This document shows, one piece after another, positions 22,689-35,500 of a stretch of DNA of 64,000 nt. The position numbers were made by a program, and so were the translations under genes. The stretch is taken from contig CM067566.1 of NCBI GenBank assembly GCA_034336665.1, positions 15,978,330 to 16,042,329 of the forward strand, written 5' to 3'. This stretch comes from Luscinia megarhynchos. Its lineage: Eukaryota; Chordata; Aves; Passeriformes; Turdidae. The notes below the pieces were generated by a model. That model saw only the letters and a program-made list of their open reading frames with translations, did no database searches and was not told the origin of the DNA. The number at the start of each line of letters is the position of its first letter. Positions within the stretch are counted from its first letter, which is position 1.

Positions 22689-25600
22689 TTGAGATGACAG
22701 TTCTGTGGACAGATGGGGAAGGAGCTGTTCAGGACTTGGTTTTATTTCTTTTGTACATTTTATTGAGGAGCAAAAGAGCACATATAAACACACACATAAA
22801 CACAAACCCATTTTGAGCACAACACAGAGGAAGATGTACTAGAGTTGCTCATTGGTCTTTCTATCACCAAAAAAGGAAAAAAAAACTCCTAATTTTCTAA
22901 TTCCTAGTGACAATTTCTAAGCCTAACTGATACGGAAGGTTTTCTAGTTCCTGCAAAATCAGGAAATTCCTATGGAAGTCCTGAATGATGTAAGCCAGAC
23001 TATTCTATGCATGAGTTAATTTCATGAATAAGTACCATTTCACTCAACAGATTGATTAGAAGAAATTGGTAGCTGAGACACAGAACAGAATACACAGAAA
23101 TTTGATTACTTTGTTTTTCATGAGTTTTTTGTTCTTTTTTTTACTTCCTGTCTAATTTCACTTGTGGCAATAACAATTTTCCTGTTTCTTCAGAGGATCT
23201 CAAGTGATACTTTCATATCTGATGGCACAGAGTTATTGAATTCCTTGAGTACAGTAAGCTTAACAAGAAATAAATTGTACTTGTATTACTGCCTGAAACA
23301 CAGGATTTTATTTATACCACTCTTATAAAAGTTATTAAGACAGTTATTTAAAATAATTTGAACAGTTATTTAAAAATAGACTGTGTTTACAGCTTTCAGT
23401 AAATACAAAAATAAAAGTTAAAAAGTTACTGAATTTTAAGTAGACACATATGTGTAAATGAGTATAAATATTTGCAGAGTTAGTGATCACTTTGAGAAGT
23501 ACTACTGGAAAATAATAAGAATGATTATAAATAATTATATCCAAACTAATTTCAAATTCCATATAAGAAACTTTAGAAGAAAGAGGTAGTGAAGAAACAA
23601 TTGCTACATTTTTTACATTAATGTGAATTTTTCAGTCATCAGAGAGGTTTGTAGAAGCTGGTTCTGCTGATAGGAGTGCAGTTATAATTTCTACTACAGA
23701 AAACCTTGATCTATTCTGTGCAGTCTGAGCTTATTCCACAGACTGAAACAATTATATTATTTCCATATGAACACATCTACTGGCAAAATGACCTCCATAA
23801 CCTCAAACCTGCCTGGGCAGCATACATTTCTTTCCTACCTTTTCTCCTGGTAAACAGGAGCGTGGACATAAAATGTGAACAGTATTTCTGTATTACTGAT
23901 TTCATCTGTGCTTTGGTTCTCAAATCCAATTGGCATGACAGTTAAAATTAGCAGGACAAGGACAACTGTCAAGGATGAGGCTGGCTGTAAGCAGAGGGGC
24001 TTCTGTGGCTTTGTTTGCCTGTCATTTCAGCTGCTATGTCAGCTTAAATACCATCAGTTAAAAACACAGAGCATAGCTTAAGGAGTAATGGGATGGGGGG
24101 CACATTTGAGCAATGATCAAACAAGAATAAAATCCAGAGAGACCACACTCTCGGGACATTGTGGCACAGGAGTCTTTCACAAAATGTCAGTGCAGGCTGA
24201 TTAAACAAATGCTGCTTTCAAGGCAAAGCTGATCACCCTACAGTATATTGGAAAAGTTCACATGTACTTGTGTTATCATTCTGAAATACTATGGGTAAGT
24301 GAAAAATATTACAGTGTTGTGATAAAATGGAAGGTTGCATGAAGCCTAAACATTTTCTGTACCTAGTATACCAGGATTTCACATTTTGCTTGATTTGCAT
24401 TCTGTTGACATGATTTAAAAGCCTTTCAAAATGGCTCTTTGCCCAGACACAGCTTGAAAGTCCAAACTCTCCCACAAAAGCAGGTGAAATTTATTTTGCC
24501 ACTTGTACAGTTCCATTCATAAATCTTTGTTCAGTATAGTTGAATTTTTTTCCATTAATAATTATCTTTACCTGAAAAGTTATATGATACTCACTTACTA
24601 AAGTTTTTTTCTACAATTGACTCACTTTTTTTCTCTCTCTCTAATCTAGTTTAATATTTATGCTTTCATAAAACTAATCCTTTTTCCAGAGATTAGTTAT
24701 TCTTATCCTGTGAATGCAAGAAATAAAACACAGTGAAAAAGTAATTGTAAAAGAAACTAGAGTAAGAATAATGTAACCTTTTTTTCTGGATGTAGTGAAG
24801 CTTCAATGGGACTGTCACACATTGTAGATCCTAAGTTCACACTCCTTAATCAAATGACTGTCCTGTAAGTCATTGATTAAAAATTGCAGAAATTGGCTGA
24901 AGTCCCTTGATTTCAGCTATGACAAGAGAACAAAGGTCCATTTGTGTCTGAGGGAGAGACAAGGAGTGTAACCAGGCAAGAAGAGGATAGGGTAGAGCTT
25001 TTCAAAGAGGTTCAGGAGTCAAGACAGAAGTAAAACAAGCTGTGTACCAAAGAGGAAACCCTGGTTAATGGTTAAGGATTTAAATCAGATAAAGCCCAAA
25101 CTGAAGGGTATGAATTGTATTAGGACTTAGTTATGCAGAAAAGCAGCCATATAGGGAAGGCATAGAAAGACAGAATCTATAAGCAGCCAGTAAAAAAAGT
25201 CAGAACATCCCACTAACAATAACCCCAGACAGAGGTGACAATCAAAATAGAAACATGATAAAATACAAAAAACACTTATGCCATCTTCGTCTTCTGCAAA
25301 AATGACATAATGACAGTGCAGGGGAGTAATCCTCAGTTTCTGAGCCAGTGAATCTTAGCAAAGCCGAAATAGGATGTGCAAAGACAGATCCTGCAGCCAT
25401 TCTTTTTGGGGGAAATGAAGTAGGTGGAAGTGGGGTTGTCTTTCTTATAATCTTTTCTCCTCCTAAATAACCAAAAATCGTTATCAGAATGAAACTTTTC
25501 AGCTGAATTTAAGTCCAAGAAGGGATTAAAAATCTGAGCTAGATAGGACATGGATCACATAACCAAAGAGAAGTCTGAATTCACCACAGCTGCAGAAGGA

Positions 25601-26721
25601 GAGCAGAGATAGCAATTATTTAGTGAGTTGCCCATTTTACTCACGTGCCTGCCCAGTGCAGCCCAAGGCTGCCACAGGAACTTGGCTGGCAATGCTGTCC
25701 TCTGGTGTCTGGTACCACTTCCCTGGATGCCTTACATACCTTCTACATACCTGGTTCTGAATTACTTACTAAGCCTATTCTGTGGGGCTTGGACTAGACA
25801 GCTCAGAATTTGCAGTTCCTGGAATTCAGAATGTGGCTATAAACCCTGTCAGGCTGAAGACATTTCCATGTAAATTACTGCATTCAAGAGGAATGCATTA
25901 GCCACGGAATGATTATATGAAATGAAATTGCAACAATGCCACAGCTGTGGTTTTGAACAAAAGCTCAAGTAATTGTGGTTGTTTTGTCCAGACCTTAATG
26001 AAATTAGTGGGCTATAGAAGTGATTTTCACATGCCTGGGCTCAAAAGCATCTATTTTTCTTTTAAGGTAAGAAAGAAAAATAGAGGTACACATATTTTCA
26101 GATCCTCAAGGAAGTACTAGTGAAAACAGTGCCTTTAGGAGGTTTTCTCAGCTGTTGGGTCTTATAGGGAGTATTTTGCCTTTTTTAAAGATAAGAGAAA
26201 ATTAGAAACGGGGAGACGATGTGAAGCCTATTTCACTTAGGAACACTGACGTATATTTCTGGAGTATAACAACTCGTTAATTGGTGTTCATTGTATTATA
26301 CATTTTTAATCACTTTACCTCATTCTCACATTTCAAAAGAAAAAGTAAAAGTATCTAGTGCCTCTTGTGAATTTGTAGTTACAGTCTCCCTTTCCCATGC
26401 GGTAGGTCAACAGGACTACATTGCCTTGTTTTGCGTGTCAGGGCCCCATTAACCTAATGTAATAGTTGGCACAGATTTCTGAGCAAGTTTTGTCTATGAA
26501 GTCAGGAGGAGAATCTGAGTGGAATATAATACTCTGATAAAACAACAATACTCTCATAATCTAACCCTCATTAACTTGTCAAGCCCAGTGACAGTCTTTA
26601 ATAGCATTCATTCTTTTTATGTTTTATTTTAAGTGATTTCTTTGTAGCCATTTGAAAACCTAAAATAAGATTGTTACTCTATCTGTGTTTAATAGGGAAC
26701 CATTCTGTCCATTTCTTTATA

Positions 26722-26738
26722 TTTTTTTTTTTTTTTTT
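26722..26738. repeat. Poly-T run (17 T)
   Basis: A homopolymer of T. It could be a retroposon tail on the minus strand, but no adjacent element is recognised and no flanking duplication was found. Confidence 0.85.
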
Positions 26739-26957
26739 GAAACTGGAAAGCACTTATGTTAATTTTAAGGCAGTTTGCCACGGACCTCTTTAAGAAATGG
26801 ATGGAAGTGCACAGCTTTTACATACTTTTTTTTTTATCTTGAGTAAATGTTAAAATGATACAAATGGTCTTACAAGAATACTGCTAGAAATTTTTTTCAT
26901 TGTCTCGTGTTTTTGTCACCAAAAGGGATATTGGGAATTGAGGGAAAGGATTGGATT

Positions 26958-27308
26958 TCCATGGCATGTCTTGTGCCACCTGACATTGTCAGTTAGCAAA
27001 ACATATTAGAGAGGAGAAAAATATAGATGTGCTTGGAGGGGCTTGGGGGGTGGCTTTGTGGCTTTCTGTGTTTCTTGTCCCCTTCCACTTGCCACAATGT
27101 GCACCCAGGTTTTGCTTCCTGGGCTGGTGTGGTTCATGCCAAGGCAGTGCTCGTCTCCCAGACCAGGCTGGATCCAGCAAACGCCCTTCCCTGAGTTCAG
27201 TGGGCACTTGCAGCTCATCATGATGGGAAGATCAACATCTGACATGAGCAAGCTCTGAAAATAGCAGTCTCCCTTGTCAGGTTCCCTGAGGACTGATATC
27301 CATGGCAT
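26958..27308. repeat. GC-rich segment bounded by a 10-bp direct repeat
   Basis: TCCATGGCAT occurs at 26958-26967 and again at 27299-27308, enclosing 331 bp that are clearly GC-richer than both flanks. The layout resembles an inserted element with a target-site duplication. The enclosed piece has no poly-A tail, no TG...CA ends and no family I recognise. Overlapping frames up to 100 codons exist on both strands, as expected for GC-rich DNA. Confidence 0.4.
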
Positions 27309-30300
27309 AATGAAAATGTAATTGACTACACATCAGGCTTCTCTATGTTCATACCTTTAAAATCTGGAATGAAGATTTGCCAACGATTCTAAAAAGAAAA
27401 AGAACTATCAAAAAAGGTGGAAACTTCCATTTGAAAGAAATTATGAGCATCAAAAGATCTATATCTAGCTTAGCTGCTGTTTCAGTTTTGAAAATGGTGT
27501 GGAAATACCACAATTTTGTTCCTTAAACTTGATTCTTTTGTACATTTAGTTACATACCTCAAAAATAAATACCTCTTCAAACTGATATTGCATTAGTTTC
27601 TTTTTCATTAGGTCTCCATAACCACTTTCTACCCATTTGGGTCCCCCAAAACATAGCAATGAAAAAGTAATATACAATTCCTAATGATTTTCTGAAATAC
27701 TGCACAGGTGCAAGCTGCAGCTGTTATGAATAAACTAGATTTTGCTAAACTAATTCAAATCCCATTGGGGAAATAGAAGAACCACTGCATTCCCATAAAA
27801 AGAAAAATGTTTTCATTGTAGGATAATGAAGTTTCCATGTACACTCTACCTAGTCAAAAGGTGCTTTACAAAGAAAATTAAAGTTATCTTATAAAAACTG
27901 ATTAAATATATAATCTCTTAGATTCTCACTTTGTTAAAAGTAAAATGGTATTAGTTATCCTCTTTAAAAAACCTCATTAGCATTTTCAAAATTGAATGAA
28001 ATGACTAAGATTATGTTACAGATACTAAAATAGATCTGAAATTAAAACAATAAAGCATTATCCTGACATATTTAAAATATAAAGCTTTTCATATGAACAG
28101 GTATATTACAATGAAACTTGCATTTGGCTGCACGTTTCTAAATGCATGTTTACATCTGTTCATATGCTATATGCTCTAATTTGTGTCACTAAGCTTTTCA
28201 ATAAGGAAATTGTCTGAAAGATTTGGGTGCTTTTTTATTTTAGAATGCATGTAGTGTACAATGATAAAGATTTAATGGAGGAAACATACACACCTTCAAC
28301 TCCAGATCAACTGGCTGGTGGTGGATGGAGTTCAAGGAGTGAGTTTCTCATCTTTGCCTCTCTGCACCTTCTCAGGCTCGAGGTAACACTAACCAATATA
28401 AGGTATGGAAACCTCAGCTGAGTTGTGGACATAATTATTCTCTGAGAGAGAATAATCTCTGTTCATTGGCACAATGAAATTAATTTAGAGTCTCAAAGTT
28501 CATTTGCAGATATGTGAAAAGGTCTGAACAAACTTCTGTACTAACACATAAAGTACAAATCTCAGAATAACAATGTGTTTTCCACTAGAAAAAAGTTATT
28601 TTAAGGCAAAACTTTCCTTTCTCAAACCAAAATGTTAAGCCACTCAGAAAATCTGGAATTCCTGAAACACAGTTTAACTCTGGACCACTGTTAAAAATCA
28701 CTCTCAGTGCTTGGGCACTGGTACCAGGATGTTTGACACTGCCAAGGAACTGGGGGTGCTCTGGAAATCCCCACAGTTGTGCACGCTGTGAAGCTGACAG
28801 CAGGCTCCAGGTTTGGACACTGGTGTGCTGCTGCCTTTCCATCTGTGTTATGGGGGAGAAAAAACACTTCATAGCCTTAGGGAGAGCCCACTCAAAGCAA
28901 GGGCAATTTGCTCTAATAATTTATTAGCTTATAGGTTATTAAAGGCTTATTTATGCATTCCATAGGGAACTTTTCAGCTTCCTATTTTTTATGCATTATC
29001 TGTTTAAAAACTAAGAATCATTGCAGACTTTGGATTTGCACTATAAAAAAGGCCTAACTTATTATTTTAGTTTCCTAATGATGCTAGCAGGAATGAACAA
29101 TTCCTTTTTTGATCTTTTGGTTTTTTTTTCCCCAGCTCATATCCAGGATCAGAAGTGGATTACTTAACCTGAATTACTCTTGGTACTTACTGCTTTACAC
29201 TATTTATGCTTATTTTTAAGTAAGTTAATTTAAAACCACAGTCTCCTTTGTGAGGACAGATTGATTTTTGTAAAAAACCTGAATGGATTGCTACTACAGA
29301 TTTTAAAAGTGGGATGTAGGCTACCAAGTCATGTGAACCTTTTGCCTATTTTTCTATTGTGATATTTCCATTGCCTAATCTGATTAGAATTTCATTAGAC
29401 ACCATAAAAATAATGTATTTTAAGTAATCTTAAAATGGATTTTAGGAGAAAAAGAAAGAATTTTTTTTTTTAGTTCCTCAATGCCTGCAATATTTTGCAA
29501 TGCTTTTTTTGGACATACCTTATATTTTTAGGAAAAGGGTTTGAAATGGGGTTTAGACTCTTTGGGAATTCTTGCCTCCTTGAATCAGACTGCAGAAGAT
29601 TCTGTCCATCCTAATTGGAAAAACCATTTCATTTTGCTTAGTAAGCAGACCTGTCAGTTATTTCTCTCATTCTGGGCAGACATATCACCTCCAACTTTCT
29701 TAGGAAGATGAGCCTAAGGCAGCACTCTGAAAATCTGTGGAAAGAATTGTTCTGGTTGCAGCTCAGGTGTTCGATTTTCATGTTAAACCCCTGCAACCTT
29801 TTGAATTTTCAGGCACATTCTGTTGTATATTTCCAAATTCATTCCCATTTGTCATGTTCCTAGCCAAGAGAAGACAAACTAGTGTATTTCTGAGGCTGCA
29901 TCTGTCTGAAAGGCATGTCCTAGCCAGTCAGATTTTGGAAGGAGTTATTAATGCTTGTGTGTGGAAGGCTAATAGAAGGCAAACTGTTAGCAGTAGTAAC
30001 TCCTTTATGAAAAATTATTACATTACATATGTTTCAACATGTAAACCATGAGTAGAACTAGCAATGGAGCCCATTAGCCTTTGTGTGTTTATTTGCTTAC
30101 TGTAAACTAAATATCCTCAGAAGCATCTGCTGGAATGAGTCAGTAATTTACAGATTAGAAATCTTGCAGACGTGCTTCAGCAGATCTTTATGATTATGCA
30201 CACGTGTCTTTAGGAACAGCATACTTTCTGCATGCTTTTAAGGATCAGGAAAATACATTAAGGATATCAAAGCAAAATACAGACCCCTTGCAACAGATCA

Positions 30301-32221
30301 TTTAAAGTTCTTTTCAGTTTGGAAAGCCTGTAACCACTATAGCCACTCCATATTTATTTTGATAATTATGCCACATAGAATGTGTTGCTTTTCACCCCAT
30401 GCTGTAAAACTCAGAAGTTTACAGTCTAATGTGGAGAAGCAGCATGAGAATGTTAGAGATGGACCAGTTCCTGCACTTACTGAATCATTAGCCTTGGGCA
30501 GAAAAAAATTAGGATATCCATGCAGAAAAGAATTTATTGAAATAATACATGAGGTTTGACTTAGACTAGGGAATTATAATTGTCAAGATTGACAGGTGAT
30601 ACTGCCTTCCTTCACATCTCTGTGACTTTCCTTTATACATCATGTCAATCATTTCCCTTCTAAATTTATTTAAATTATGTGTTTTTCCTCTTTAGAGATG
30701 TTAACCCATTAGTATTTACTGCCCTATTAATGTCTAATCAGAACAGAAAATGAATTCCCCATAGGAATTATGTCAGCAGTCAGAAAAAAAAAGACCATGT
30801 GAATAAAATTAAGAATGCTTTAAAAAGTTTATTTAATGAAAAATATGATCCTGAAAATGACAGAAGGGCCAAATTGGCTGCTTGCCTAATAATGGCATGG
30901 TAGTGAAATTAAAGCAAAAGTCAAAAGGTAAACTCAATACATAAAAATGTTAAAAGCAGAATAATATTCCAACCAATAAAAATAGATCTTTCAAGTGTAG
31001 AATATTAATAGTGAAATATTCTGTGTTAAAATATCTATAAAATAATATATGTTAAGTTTACTAGAGTAATAGAAGCAAAATAGGAAAGAGAGGTCATTCA
31101 CTATATGGAGAAGATTAAGATGTCTGAAGAAATAAGAAAGCCAAAAAGTTTAGGAACACTCCTGCATTTGGAAAGAATTAATATGTCTATTGTTTAGGTG
31201 GATATATATTGTCTATTTATAACTCAAAAAAGATGTGAAGTAACATCTGGAGGTGATAAACACTTGAAATCATCAAGCTGGGAGAGCTGCACAAAAAAGA
31301 GTTAGTTGATGACACCTATGGCTTGATAGTGTTGATTTGTAATAAATCTCTGGGATTGCAGAAAAAAATTCAGAAGACTGAAGGACAGTTCATATTGTGC
31401 CAATACTCAGAAATACAAGTATGAGGAGTATGATATTTATAAGCCTGGAACACTTATGTTTAATCATGAAAAGTTGGATACAATTTCACTCTAGGGTACA
31501 TAAAGGAGAACAAGTCATGCTAACATGAATTGGTAGGAAAAGGAATATATACTGTTCAACAAACATAATTTTATTTTTAGTTTAATTGGAGATTGTGACA
31601 GTGATCATCACAATTGTGATAGTGTATAGGAATTAGAAGTATGCAAGCTGAATCCCATTTTGTTGAAAATAAATGAAGAATAAATATCAAACAGATAATA
31701 AATACTCCACCTAGACCTATTGGTGATCCAGATGCTTGGGTGTTCATGGAATAAAACACTCTTCACAAACATGGCATATGACCAGTGAAAGCCAACAGAT
31801 AGGAATGAACTGGAGAATATAAAAAAAATGCTCACTTAATAACTGGGTGGCGGCAATACCCACTCCCTGTTGCCTGTAATAAAACACAAAACTTTACCAA
31901 ATAGTGTCAGAATGATAATATTAAAGAAAATCTTTAATTGAAAACCTTCAAGGTGCACAGTATGGCAATGTGCACACATGATACAATATTTTTACAATTT
32001 TATAAGGTTATCAGATTAATATATCATTCCAAAATTTTACAATTAGAAGAGCAGCTGGTTAGGCAATTTTTCCCCCAAGTTCTGCCTCACTGAAGTTCCT
32101 CTGGATCTCTCAGCCCTACACTTCCTTGTGTCTATGATATAAGATGCAAAAACAAAGTGTCCTTGCTAGCCTAATGGCAAGACTAAACAGAATTTCAAAA
32201 ATTTACTAGTAAGGATTTATT
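27309..32221. other. AT-rich noncoding DNA, no gene
   Basis: No gene or recognisable transposable element. GC-richer islands at about 28690-28870 and 29740-29990 remain unassigned; a 104-codon plus-strand frame at 29737-30051 has no family signature. The 30800-31600 part is purine-rich on the plus strand. Confidence 0.6.
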
Positions 32222-32227
32222 AAACTA
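32222..32227. repeat. Candidate target-site duplication, left copy (AAACTA)
   Basis: It precedes the TG at 32228 and matches GAACTA at 32449-32454 in five of six bases. Confidence 0.45.
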
Positions 32228-32301
32228 TGAGAGAGGGCAGAAAATGTACAAGAAGTTATAACTATGTATAACAGTCTCTACAAAGTTTCAAATATGTGAC
32301 A

Positions 32302-32312
32302 AATATATAAAA
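32302..32312 (+). promoter_or_regulatory. LTR TATA-like box
   Basis: ATATATAAAAG lies about 75 bp into the LTR and about 100 bp before the AATAAA, an appropriate spacing for a retroviral core promoter with a short R region. Confidence 0.5.
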
Positions 32313-32332
32313 GCCTAAAAATCTTTAGGCTT
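32311..32332 (+). other. Hairpin 1 in the LTR R region
   Basis: Perfect 9-bp stem AAGCCTAAA / TTTAGGCTT with a 4-base loop AATC. It follows the TATA-like box directly, so it would lie at or just upstream of the transcript 5' end. Confidence 0.65.
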
Positions 32333-32334
32333 CA

Positions 32335-32356
32335 CCCACCACCCTGTGTTGGTGGG
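32335..32356 (+). other. Hairpin 2 in the LTR R region
   Basis: Perfect 7-bp stem CCCACCA / TGGTGGG with an 8-base loop, two bases after hairpin 1. Together they would form a structured RNA leader. Confidence 0.65.
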
Positions 32357-32411
32357 AACCCTGACGGAAGAATGCTGAAAGATGGTTTTGCATAAGCACC
32401 ATTGTGGTAAG

Positions 32412-32417
32412 AATAAA
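32412..32417 (+). promoter_or_regulatory. LTR polyadenylation signal AATAAA
   Basis: Canonical hexamer 31 bases before the LTR end, followed by T-rich sequence. Confidence 0.55.
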
Positions 32418-32448
32418 TTTCTGTTAATCCTTGCCCTCAGGGAAAACA

Positions 32449-32454
32449 GAACTA
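32449..32454. repeat. Candidate target-site duplication, right copy (GAACTA)
   Basis: It follows the LTR CA end and matches the left copy in five of six bases. Confidence 0.45.
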
Positions 32455-32479
32455 ACAGTAATATAATGTTTATTAATTA

Positions 32480-32552
32480 AAAAACAAACAAACAAACAAA
32501 CCCCTATATATATATATATATATATATATAAATATATATAAATAATTTTAAA
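32480..32552. repeat. AAAC microsatellite followed by TA microsatellite
   Basis: About five AAAC units (32481-32501) run into a TA dinucleotide array (32505-32530) and an imperfect TA-rich tail. Both lie just outside the LTR. Confidence 0.9.
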
Positions 32553-35500
32553 ATATTTTCTCTCTAGACTTTTCTGGCTAGAGAGAAAGCAGAAAAATAT
32601 GCAGAATCCTTACCCTGACTGTTGCAAAAAGTCTTCATGTCATGCAATAAAGGTGAAAATTTGCTCATTCTGTTCTCTTCGTCTCATTACCCATCATTCT
32701 ACAGTGATCTCAGAAATATTATGGGTTGTGTAATTTGCAAACCCATAATGTGTGAGAGTGAGTTTCACACATAAAAGGACATGAAAAGCTTGAAAAGCTG
32801 TTTCACCTCATGATTTGCCTCTGCCTTTCATTGATTTCAGCTACCTGTCAGGCTCAGCTCTTATCTTTGACATTACTGAACTCAGCTGTGTTCAAAGTTG
32901 TAAATTATAATAAAACTCTTCTATTCATCATTTCAGTGCCATGTGCATAACAATTATTCTAACTGCACAATAAATGTCACACCAAATTGTTCAGGGCCTT
33001 TTTTGTATATTTAAGTGTGACTGAGAAAACACTGGAAGAAGTTAAGGAAATTGCTTAGAAGCTTAAATGATTTTCTAACCTCATTCCATACCACAAAAGA
33101 TTTTCAGAGATACATTCCTCTTTTATTTTTTCCTTTCTTTCTTTTTCACAATAAAGCTGAAAAGTTGTCTGGGATTAAAAACTTTTTTCTTTCCACTTTA
33201 CTGGCACCCAATTTTGAGAAGAGATTGGAATCCTTTGGACATTATTTTAAAGTAGTGATTATGTTTTGGAACAAATCTTTACTCAAGTCTCCCAAAAAAG
33301 CCAAGAATTAAAAACTAATGGTAAACGGTGAGTTGTGGCACAACAGAAATATAGGACACAGTTTCAAATCTCCATGAAAAGTCCAGTGTTAATATATTTG
33401 TAAATATTCAGTGAATATTCACAATGTAACTCTGAAGTTCAGAAGTTATTTTATGAATAGTCAAATCCAGAGAAAGTCAGAAGAAAATATTAGAGGATCA
33501 TGTGACTAGTAATGTGGTAGCATGATGTCAAACAGGACAAAATACTAATTAATCCACAGTGGAGAGAATTATTTGAATTTCCTATTCACATTACAGGTGT
33601 AGTGCATCAATTCGGGAATGATTCCTGGGAGTTTCTCATCATCCTGACTTTGAGACACAACCTCAGAAGCTGACAGAATTGACATGTTTTAATGAAAAGG
33701 AGAAGATTCAATCTGCTTAGGAAAATAGCACTGGGGTAGATAATGTGACATCTGCAAACTGCTGTTGGACTTTATTTCAGAAAGCATGCATGATCAGAGA
33801 CATGATAAGCCTGAACCAGTCTAGAAGTTCCCAGCTTTCTGTGGAGCATTTTTTTCTAGAGGAAGGAAAAATCTCAATATCTAGTACTTTTGGAGCCCAT
33901 TTTGTTCATTGAAATATATAAATAAATTCCAATTTCTTTTAGTAGTTTTTAAAAGCTAAAATGTTATATCCTTCTAAAAAAGAAAAATTGTTCTTGGCAT
34001 GAAAAGCACAAAGACAACAACAGATTTGGAAAGTGTGTAACTCTTATAAATACTAAAGAGCAGAGGTCTACTTGCTCTTTAAACAAGAAAAAAAAGTATT
34101 TGGAACTTGAGGTACCAAGTGAAGATTGAAAGAACAATAGAGATGTGCTTATAGTTGCTTGAGATTAATGGCTTTTACATCAAAAACAAACAAAATTTTT
34201 TGCTGCAATCAGTTTTGTTTACATTTGTTTCCAAGGTGGAAATAAGTGAAATTTCTTCCCTACCCTGGAAAGTTCATAATGGTACTTACTGCTGCTGTTG
34301 TATAGGTATAAATATATATATGTATACAGACACATCTACAGTATATAAAAAATGCAGAGTTCTACTTTTCTGCCTGTTTGTGATGCTGACCATGTACAAT
34401 GCCAGGTGCTGAAGCACTCAGTTGCCAAACCCCTTGGATCTCATTATGACTTTTTTCATATGAGCACACTCAGGAATTAACAACATAATTGGGATCAGTC
34501 AGTCTTTTAAAAGTCTGTGTCCTTGAAATATGTGCCATAATTCCCTTAGAACTTCCCAAACTGGAGAAATGTCTTTAGTTTTCCATGCAAATTGGATTTG
34601 TACATTCAAATTCAGAAAACATAATAGAAATACAGTCTACTCCATTTAATTGAAAGTACACATAAATATATTTGTTTTAAATCAAATGATGATGCTGTTA
34701 GCTCTGGTGCAGGAGAAAAAGAACTGGCAGAGACATCTGATTAATCTATTTTTGATCTGAGAGAAGAGGGCTCTGACTTCATTCTATCAACATACTTGCA
34801 AATATTGGGCTAATTACTAACACTGAAACTTTTATGACAATGCGAGAGCCTGGTTACATTTTGATCACTGACAGCTCTTAAAACAATCTGTTTAACTATT
34901 ATAGTGTAGAGGGCACCAGTATTTATTCTAGAAAACTCAAGAAAGGTCTGGCTAAAAGACCCTGACTCAGTCACCCCCTCGGTGTTCTCTGGAGTTGCTG
35001 CAGGGTGGTATTGCTGCCACAGAACATTGCCATAAAGAAAGCTCAATTAATATCTTCATTTATTGTGAAGAACATGTGAATGAGTGTCCTGTAGCGTGAA
35101 TGACACTACAGGATATGTCTACATTAGGATTAGAAGTCTGTTTTTTAAAAAATAATTCGCCAGTTGTCACCATTCATTCTGCCTTTGTTCAGGGCAGAGA
35201 ACAACAACCTTCTTTCATGAGCTTGATGTAAACTTGCTTCCTCATGATAAGAATCATGTGCACTGCCTTCCAGGGGTGCTAAACCAGAATTTTGGCCTAA
35301 ATCTAAAGTTCAGAAGTCCTTGTGCCGTTGTGGGTTTAATTTTGTAATTGTAAAATGCCAAATGTGCAATATTTTTGGATGCAAACTGTCTTGGAGGTTA
35401 CTTTCAAATTTCATTCTTTTAAGTGAAAGATCCAATTTTTGATGAAGAAAGAACAATTCTCGCTTAAAGTCAGATATTTTACAGTTTACTGAGTAATACT

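Larger units (their letters stand above)
21608..26957. other. AT-rich noncoding DNA, no gene
   Basis: No gene is recognised. A close pair of small palindromes lies at 22665-22688. A less AT-rich block at about 25600-25870 gives an 81-codon plus-strand frame with no recognisable domain. A run of 17 T sits at 26722-26738. The rest is ordinary AT-rich sequence. Confidence 0.6.
32228..32448 (+). mobile_element. Compact solo LTR, about 221 bp, possibly ERVK-like
   Basis: The element starts TGAGAG and ends GAAAACA, giving TG...CA termini flanked by a 6-bp candidate duplication with one mismatch. It contains a TATA-like box (ATATATAAAAG, 32302-32312), two adjacent hairpins right after it, and an AATAAA at 32412-32417 about 100 bp downstream, the order expected for U3, R and U5. 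A 6-bp duplication would suit an ERVK-class element, but with one mismatch this is tentative. The order of TATA box, structured R region and polyadenylation signal is directly visible. No internal retroviral sequence is adjacent. Confidence 0.6.

Noticed and set aside
26722..26738. Poly-T run as the tail of a minus-strand processed pseudogene
   Set aside because: No coding remnant lies next to it and no flanking duplication was found.
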